This document shows positions 18,783-24,895 of a DNA stretch of 24,895 nt, piece by piece. The notes beneath the pieces were generated by a model. That model saw nothing but the letters and a program-made list of their open reading frames with translations, made no database searches and was not told where the DNA came from. The position numbers were made by a program, and so were the translations under genes. Source of the DNA: Chara braunii (taxonomy: Eukaryota > Streptophyta > Charophyceae > Charales > Characeae); NCBI GenBank assembly GCA_003427395.1, contig BFEA01000008.1, positions 4,322,126-4,347,020 on the forward strand, in the 5' to 3' direction. Every line of letters starts with the position of its first letter. The stretch's first letter is position 1.

Positions 18783-19177
18783 TTTCGGCACACATCTTGG
18801 CCCCGTGGGGTTAACGAAGTGCTGCCGAAATTTTCCGTTTTCTTCATACTTAGTCTTTTTCAGCACATCTTGACCCCTTGGGGGTAACGAAGTGCTGGCA
18901 AATCTTCTTATTTTACTTAGTCTTTTTCTTGACGGCACACTTGGACCCCATGGGCGTAACGAAATGCTGCCGAAATTTTTGAAAAAATAAAATGAAATAA
19001 AAATAAATTCCAAAACTTAGCTTTTCTTCACTCTCATCCACCTACTTATTTATTTATTTATTTTTTTGAAAATTTTAATTTGCGGCATTTTGAAAGTTAG
19101 TGTGTCCCTCTTGCACTTTCCTTCCTCTTCGCACATTTTTGACCCCATGCGGGGTGGAAAAATGCTACCGAAAATTT
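18783..19177 (+). repeat. Array of four related stem-loops in gypsy leader
   Basis: The shared pattern is GCACA-tcttgg-CCCC..GGGG-taacgaagtgctgccgaaa. Copy 1 (18783-18830) has an 8-bp outer stem TTTCGGCA/TGCCGAAA and inner CCCC/GGGG. Copy 2 (18861-18897) pairs CAGCAC/GTGCTG. Copy 3 (18933-18972) pairs CGGCA/TGCCG. Copy 4 (about 19131-19177) keeps a CCCCATGCGGGG stem but a weaker outer stem. The first three have about 70-76-bp period with ACTTAGTCTTTTT spacers. They lie 450-850 nt upstream of gag. Confidence 0.75.
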
Positions 19178-19325
19178 CAAAAAAATAAATATTCTCTCTC
19201 TCCTCAATCTTTATATTTTATTTATTTATTTATTTCTATTTATTCTTTTATTTTATTTTTATCTCGAAATTTTATTGTTTATTTTATTTTCTCTCCCCCT
19301 CCCCTCCATATTTTTTTTTTTCTTG
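18990..19325 (+). repeat. AT-rich (TTTA)n-type low complexity
   Basis: TTTA tetranucleotide runs occur at about 19045-19064 and 19207-19260, with further AT-rich sequence and a T run near 19310-19321. The fourth stem-loop copy lies between them. Confidence 0.85.
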
Positions 19326-19361
19326 ATTAGGTCGCCGCTACCCTTCCCTAACCACCTAAGC

Positions 19362-19400
19362 TCTGGTTAGGGTTTTCTTAGGGTTTTCCTAGGGTTTGGG
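19362..19400 (+). repeat. Three degenerate TTAGGGTTT motifs
   Basis: TTAGGGTTTTC, TTAGGGTTTTC and CTAGGGTTTGG follow one another directly and resemble plant telomere units or telo-boxes. They sit about 240 nt upstream of the gag ATG. Three imperfect copies are too few to be a telomere. Confidence 0.6.
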
Positions 19401-19628
19401 GTTCTTCTAAACCCCCTACTCTCCCGCCTCCTCTCGTCGGGCACCCTGGACCCGAACGGTTCCCCCCCCCTCGAGCGGTTTGGCGCGTTCTTCTCACGTG
19501 CGACCCGCCAAATCCGAGGTGAGCCGACTCACACATACTCACTCCGCTCCCGCGGTCCCCTTCCTCTTACCGGCGGGCCCCTCTCCCCACACACCCCCGT
19601 GAGCTCTACCTCCCTTTCCCTCCTGGCC

Positions 19629-21700
19629 ATGGAAGGGAGTTCCTTTGAGGAGATCACCACGGCGCCGTCCACCTCCCAGGTGAGCATTCAAACAGCGGGT
19701 CAGGGTCAGGCCCATGCGGACACGATGGACCTTCATGCCACCCTCGTAACGATCCAGACGCAACTTAGTACGTTTGGACCGTTGCAAGCGCAAATCAATG
19801 CGCTTGCCCTCGACGTCAACCGCCTCAAGGGCTCTCCTCATCACTCTCCCCACCGCTCCCATACCCCATCCCCTACCGGCTCCGAGTCCGGCTCCCCACG
19901 TTTCCAGAGTCGGAGACATCGTGGTTCCCCTTCCTCTTCGGGCCAGGCCCAATACTCCCCCGCAACAGTGGCGAGTGCTGCTGCCGCTCTGACCACCCCG
20001 TCTGTTGCGGCAGTTCTCCCGGCCACGGTCGCCCCTACCGTTTCTACTACTGCCGTAGGTGCTGAGGTCCAGGTACCGCCTTCTGGCCCAGCAGTTTCAT
20101 CGACCCACACCGGTGTTGCTTCCCAGTTTCCCGCACCGGTCGCGGCAATACGGCTCCGCCCTCTTCTTCCTGCCTTTGTCCCCCCGCCCCCACAACAGGG
20201 TACCGCCCAGGCTGGGATTCCTCCTCCCACTGGGAGACCCGCTCCGCCCCCTCCACCTTTGACCCCGCGCACCCAGCGAGTGGCCACTTTACAGGCCACC
20301 ATTGCGCAGGCTCAGGCGGAGATTCTCGCTCTGAGACAGCCTCACCCCTCACAGGCTGCCCACCCTTCTTCCTCTACCACCGCTTCGGTCCCCATGACGC
20401 AGACTCGTTTCCCTCGACCTGCTCCTCAGCCTCTTCCCTCCTACCTGGCTATTCCGGGACAGCTGCCCGCGGTCGTTGCCTCCTTGTTTGCTGGTCCACC
20501 GCCAGCGGCCACAGCCCACAGCCTTCCCCCACCTCTGCCCCTGCAGCGGCCTCCACTTATGCTGCCGCAGTGCACTCGCCTCGATCTCTCTCCCCCCGCC
20601 ATCAGCACAGTGGACATCCTCTTGTGCGCACCACGGACATTCCCGAGTATGATGGCACATCCCGTGTCTCTCGCTGGTTGCAGATAGCAACGCGCACACT
20701 CTCTATGACGACCACCCGTCTGGAGTTGTGGTGCGATGTGCTCGCAACCAAATTGCGAGGTAGCCCTTCCACTGCGTGGGAGGATCATTATACCCAGTGC
20801 CTCCGCGTGGGTGAGATCCCCACTCTGGCCAACTCCGCGACCTTCCTTCAGGACCGTTTCGGCGCTCGTCCTTACGTCACCGACGCCTAGACCGCAACAC
20901 CCAGACCAGATGGTCTGGGTCCTCTGTACCGGCCGACCTGGAGAGTCACATTCGGGTGTTTCAGGACGCTCGCCTTGTTTGTGACAAGACGTTCCTACCG
21001 GAGGTTACACTCACCGACCGGCTCCTTGTCAGCCTGCCAACTGATTACCGCCTAGAGCTATGGAGGCGATCATTCTCTTCCGCGGAGCAGGCATACGAGG
21101 CTGCGCGTCAGTACCAGAGGATGTGCAGTCGCTTCTCCGTTGCCCCATCCTCTCCGCGGCCAGCCGCCACCTCCCAATCTCGGGGTACCACCCGAGGCCG
21201 CTCCTCGTTTGCTGGTCGTTTTCGTCGCCCGGCTCGACCTGGAGCCCCATTCGCTCGGCACTCAGTTCTCTCGAGTATGGAGAGGACGCCTCAGCCGAGC
21301 TCGATCCTGCCATTGGGGACGCCCCCGAGGACATCGAGCTTTGGGACGTCATCCAGTACCACTTGGATGACGACACTGTCCCAATGGCCGAGCGCTTGCA
21401 GATGACCATATCTGTCGTGGGTCGTGCACGCAGTCGGGTTGCACAGGTTGGCGCCCGCACACCCACAGTTCCTCAGATAGACCTCCCGCAGGGTTTCGTC
21501 CCTCCTCGCAGAGCTCTATCCCCCGGGGAGCGTGCCGCCCTCGAGGCCCGACGAGGCTGCCTTCGTTGCCGCCAGGATGGACACACCTCCTCACGGTGTC
21601 CATACCACACCGCCCTCGATCGGTACTACGCTGACATTTCTCGTCAGCGTCGATCTCAGTCCCCCCCCGGCCCCGCCCGGCCAGCCCCAGCCAGCTAGCC
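19629..21700 (+). pseudogene. gag: Gypsy gag: Pro/Ser-rich N-terminus, capsid, CCHC knuckle (frameshifted)
   Basis: The ATG at 19629 lies in a strong context (GCCATGG). A short coil-like segment (LHATLVTIQTQLSTFG.., about residues 35-65) precedes about 250 Pro/Ser/Thr/Ala-rich residues. The capsid-like part begins around VRTTDIPEYDG (20640) and continues through DRLLVSLPTDYRLELW. A canonical knuckle CLRCRQDGHTSSRC (C-X2-C-X4-H-X4-C) lies at 21558-21599. The frame changes near 20460-20560, 20883 and 21270, and again at an 8-C run (21661-21668). Gag assembles the virus-like particle and packages RNA; this copy cannot make intact protein. The open frame can extend to a GTG at 19599, but the ATG is the likelier start. 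Confidence 0.88.
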
Positions 21701-21703
21701 ACG

Positions 21704-22520
21704 GTGCAGTGTACCCCTGAGGCCTCCCACGTAGCCGGCTTCATGACCACCGAGTCGCGGTTTGCCCCTTTGGCTACCCCACCAGAGGATCCTCAGGACA
21801 TGATAGACGCAGTTCTCTCTGCCCCGTCGTTTATCGAGGTATTGTCTGCCTCCCAACAGACCGCCGCATCTAGCGCTTCTCCCCCGAGACTTTCGACGCG
21901 TCGCGCCATTCGCACAGCCCGTTGTAGCGCTCAGCTGGCGACTCGCGATGACGTTGTGTCATCTCTTCTGGACTTGAGCATTCTGCAGGCTCGTCAGGAG
22001 CGACCCACGAGACACATCAACGTCTTGCGTCGTTTTCTCGCTCTGCTCTCTGACCCTGATTGCACCCTACCCATCATCGCTATTCGCCTAGGGACATCTA
22101 CGAGGGTGTACCGCGCTTTATGAGACTCTGGCTCGCAGGGAGATTTCGTTCACCCTCGAGTGGTTGAGGAAGCTCGCCTAACTACCTCTGGGTCTCGCTC
22201 TCCTATCTCCGTTACCCTCGAGGATAACAAGACGCAACGCTTCTTCGATTAGACGGTCCCCGACCTCCACTTCTCCCTCACCCTCCAGCCATCGGATAGT
22301 ACCCAGACGCCTAGGCGCTACCATTCCTCTGCATACTTTGACGTGCTGGAGACCGGGTACGACTTTATCCTTGGCACTCCCTGGTCTCGCCGGTTCCGTG
22401 GCACAGAGGCCGAATGGGCGACCGAGACACTCGTTCTCAAAACGAAGTGTGGTCAGACTCATCGCGCCCCGTTCATTAGAACCACAGGCGACACCCTGCC
22501 CGACCTACCTCCCCAGGACC
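21704..22520 (+). pseudogene. Gypsy aspartic protease region (interrupted)
   Basis: It continues gag in the frame that follows the 8-C run. The active-site motif DSGSQGDFVHP starts at 22124, immediately after an in-frame TGA (22121-22123) that sits where the family has a hydrophobic residue before DSG. The C-terminal protease motif YDFILGTPWS appears at about 22358-22387. A TAG at 22250-22252 interrupts between them. A frame change near 22500 connects to the RT frame. The enzyme would cleave the Gag-Pol polyprotein. Before the protease motif lies a stretch of about 130 residues I do not recognise. Confidence 0.82.
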
Positions 22521-22529
22521 CTCGTCCCT

Positions 22530-24482
22530 TCAGGGTCCCACCCCGACATCGCGTTCACTTTCCCTCGTCAGTTTGCTCACTTCATACGACAGGAGGACGT
22601 TACGTTCTACTCAGTAAACGTCATGGATCTTCTTCGCTATGATCCACTTTGTCCCGAGGTTGAGCTCATCTCTCTGGAGCCCGATCCCCCTGACCCTTCC
22701 TCCATCTTCGCGGCTCCCATCTCTATGTCCACCCGTCAGCCTGCGGATACCCCCTCCACGTCCCAGGCCTCGGCACCGTCGACTGTCGAGTCCACACATA
22801 CGTCTCGTGCCGATGCAGACGCTGAGGAACTCACACGGTTCACGACAGACTTAGAATCGGTCGTTCGCGACCTGATTCGAGAGTACCGCGACGTTTTTCC
22901 CCCGTATTTTTCATACAACGGGATTCCCCCGATGCGCGGTGTTGAGCATTTTATCCAGCTCGTGCCTGATTATCGTGTTCACAATCAGGCACCGTACCGA
23001 CTTTCGATCCCAGAGGCGACGGAACTCAAGTGTCAGCTTGAGGAGCTCCTTCGATTGGGTTTCATTAAACCCAGTAACTCCCCTTGGGGTGCACCTGTCC
23101 TCTTTGCTCGCAAAGCGGACGGAACTCTTCGCCTCTGCATCGACTATCACGGCCTTAACCGTTACACGGTTAAGAACAACTATCCCATGCCTCGCGCGGA
23201 TGAGCTGTTTGATTGTCTGGCAGGCAACCGCTTCTTCACGAAGATCAATCTTCGTAGCGGTTACCACCAGATCCGCGTTGCCACAGAGAAACAACCAAAG
23301 ACCACCTTTCGGTCGTGCGTCGGCCACTACGAGTTCACGGTGATGCCATTCGGCCTCACCAATGCCCCCGCCACCTTCCAGACGGCGATGAACGACATCT
23401 TCAGGGACATCCAGGACCTTGAAGAATACGTTCTCGTATACCTGGACGACATCTTGGTCTACAGTTGTACCTTAGAAGACCATCTCAGACACCTCCACGA
23501 TGTCCTACAATGCTTACGCAAGCATGGTTTCTATGCCAAGGTCAGTAAGTGCCACTTTGCCCAGCGCAAAGTGAACTTCCTAGGACACCATGTGTCTGAG
23601 CAGGGTCTCCACATGGACGACGCGAAGATCACTGCTATTGCAGAGTGGCCCGTCCCCACATCTGCCAAGCAGCTTCGCAGTTTCCTAGGCCTCACCAGGT
23701 ACTATAGTAATTTTATCCAGGGATACGTTAGGTATTTCTACGTCCTTACCTCTACCCTCCTCCGGAAGAACCCGTCGTGGTTTTGGACACCCCTGTGTGA
23801 GGACGCCTTTCCCGCCCTCAAGAAGGCGGTGACTTGTGCGCCGGTTCTTCGCCTTCCCGATTTTGATCGTCCCCTTATCGTTACCACCGATGCGTCAGAT
23901 TTTGCAGTAGGAGCTGTTCTTTCTAAGGTGTTTCCCTCTCCTCCAGATTCACCTTACCCCCATGTCCCTCCTCTCCCCCCCCTTCCTGCTGACACTGCTT
24001 CTCGACTGACGCTCACTCTCCCACCACTTCCCTCCACTGACAGTCCTCCTGTTACTTACTCCCCGACCATCGCAGAGGATGGGACTGTCGAGGCTCGTGC
24101 TGGGGATTGCCCGATCGCTTTCTACTCCCGTCAGCTACTGCCTGCCGAGATAAACTACACTGCCGATGAACGTGAGGTTCTCGAAGTAGTTTATGTTACC
24201 CGTCATTGGCGTCATTATCTGCACGGGACGCCCTTCACGGTGCGCACGCACAACTTAGTTGTCCAGGCTTTCCTCACGAAGCCTAAGTTTTTCCCTCGAC
24301 AGGCACACTGGTGGCGTGACTTGTCCGAGTTTTGTTTCACCACTCAGCCCATCAAGGGTGAAACGAACCACGTCGCCGATGCCTTGTCCCGCCGTCCTGA
24401 TCACAATCAGGAACCCATCCACCTTGCTTCCATCTCCATCACCACTATTGATCAGTCGGTGATCGACGCGTATCACACTTAG
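22530..24482 (+). pseudogene. pol: Gypsy reverse transcriptase - RNase H (catalytic residues altered)
   Basis: One long open frame runs to a TAG at 24480-24482. RT motifs in order are GFIKPSNSPWGAPVLFARK, LRLCIDYHGLN, FFTKINLRSGYHQ, MPFGLTNAPATFQ and YLDDILVYS (YLDD at 23439-23450), then FLGHHVSEQG. In motif A the first catalytic Asp is replaced by Asn (AAT at 23247-23249). RNase H has TTDASDFAVGAVL (Asp codon 23889), YTADEREVLEVV and HVADALSRR. The usual TD-H segment reads VRTHN (24240-24254), so the third catalytic Asp appears to be missing. About 60 mostly Pro/Ser-rich residues (about 23929-24111) are inserted between the first strand and the PIAFYSRQL segment. Confidence 0.93.
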
Positions 24483-24895
24483 TACCGCCACTGCCCCGAT
24501 TATCGCGTCATCCACGCGACACTACGGAGTGGCAAGACCGTTCCTTCCTACTCCCTCGGGAAGAACGACCTTGTGTACTGGCATGGAAGATCTGGTCAGC
24601 TAGAACCACGTATCTGCGTTCCCTTTACCAGACAGCTCCACGTCCAGGTTGTAGCAGAGTTCCATGACCTGGTCCAGGCAGCTGCCGGTCATATGGGTTT
24701 CCACAAGACGTTGGCTTGTGTCTGCCGCCTATACATCTGGCCGAAGTTTAACGACTTTGTCAAAGCCTACATTCAGGAGTGTCCTACCTGCTAGGAGGTG
24801 AACAATGCGAACCACCTTCCATATGGGTTACTTCAGCCCCTACCCATACCTGAGGGTCGTTGGCAGTCCATCTCGATGGATTTCATTGGTCCCCT
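24483..24895 (+). pseudogene. Gypsy integrase N-terminal part (partial at window edge)
   Basis: It continues the RT frame after TAG 24480. The zinc-binding HHCC region is visible: EFHDL, GHMGFHKTL, then ECPTC (about 24660-24791). A TAG at 24792-24794 falls directly after CPTC, where the family usually has Gln. The frame then stays open through [22 protein letters not shown], the entry to the catalytic core and its first Asp, and runs off the window. Confidence 0.9.

Larger units (their letters stand above)
17089..24895 (+). mobile_element. Ty3/gypsy LTR retrotransposon, degenerate, truncated by window edge
   Basis: LTR end and PBS (17398-17412), a long leader, then gag (from 19629), protease, reverse transcriptase, RNase H and the N-terminal part of integrase, in that order. 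RT before integrase is the Ty3/gypsy order. Frame changes and in-frame stops make it non-functional. The rest of integrase, any chromodomain, the polypurine tract and the 3' LTR are beyond 24895. The left limit is provisional: the 17.4-kb LTR may belong to a different insertion. Confidence 0.8.

Noticed and set aside
19362-19400. Interstitial telomere
   Set aside because: There are only three imperfect TTAGGGTTT-like units; they are more likely telo-box-type motifs or chance.
22911-23327. 138-codon minus-strand frame inside pol
   Set aside because: It is antisense to the strongly supported RT domain and shows no independent motif.
1-24895. CRISPR array or prokaryotic operon structure
   Set aside because: None of the tandem repeats has regularly spaced identical repeats with unique spacers, and the content is eukaryotic retroelements.

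Overview
The window is repeat-rich nuclear DNA from a eukaryote, and I found no host gene in it that I can support. A streptophyte (a charophyte alga or a land plant) fits best. The reasons are a Ty3/gypsy primer-binding site of the initiator tRNA-Met type, a LINE with plant-style layout (CCHC ORF1, then APE, RT and a C-terminal RVT zinc-binding domain), and short TTAGGGTTT-type motifs. The genus is inference only. Four N bases (1053, 1691, 8131, 17764) lie beside low-complexity tracts, so some indels may be assembly error.

Layout: 1-145 is a compound microsatellite. 146-1805 is non-coding repeat DNA with a perfect 44-bp inverted repeat, a short element bounded by GC-rich palindromic ends, and the first copy of a dispersed hairpin module. 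About 1810-10080 is one near-full-length but dead LINE on the minus strand. From 5' to 3' on that strand it has repeated 5' leader units (10078-9691), ORF1 (9673-6761), ORF2 (6730-2213), a 3' UTR with a 109-bp-period duplication, and a poly(A) tail (poly-T at 1810-1821 on the plus strand). About 10100-13190 has no recognisable gene. 13190-17400 is a mosaic of small non-autonomous elements: a retroposed 3' end with AATAAA and poly(A), an LTR-like fragment carrying a 62-bp retroposon with a perfect 13-bp target duplication, an element with imperfect terminal inverted repeats, a foldback element, further hairpin-module copies and degenerate tandem repeats.

From about 17089 to the right edge the sequence is best read as a Ty3/gypsy LTR retrotransposon on the plus strand. 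It starts with an LTR end and primer-binding site (17398-17412), then a long leader with poly-C repeats, a tRNA-like segment, hairpins, a polypyrimidine tract and an array of four related stem-loops. Gag, protease, reverse transcriptase, RNase H and the start of integrase follow; the window ends inside integrase. It is uncertain whether the LTR and PBS at 17.4 kb belong to the gag-pol at 19.6 kb.

Both large elements are inactive. The LINE has about twelve in-frame stops besides its natural terminators, plus several frameshifts. The gypsy element has four in-frame stops, several frameshifts, Asn for the first catalytic Asp of RT, and no Asp at the RNase H TD-H position. Most lesions look like C-to-T changes, as expected for methylated, silenced elements. 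The most interesting observations are the clean retroposon insertion with an empty-site paralogue 3 kb away, the seven-copy hairpin module, the stem-loop array in the gypsy leader, a proline-rich insertion inside RNase H, and the long unrecognised C-terminal region of LINE ORF1.
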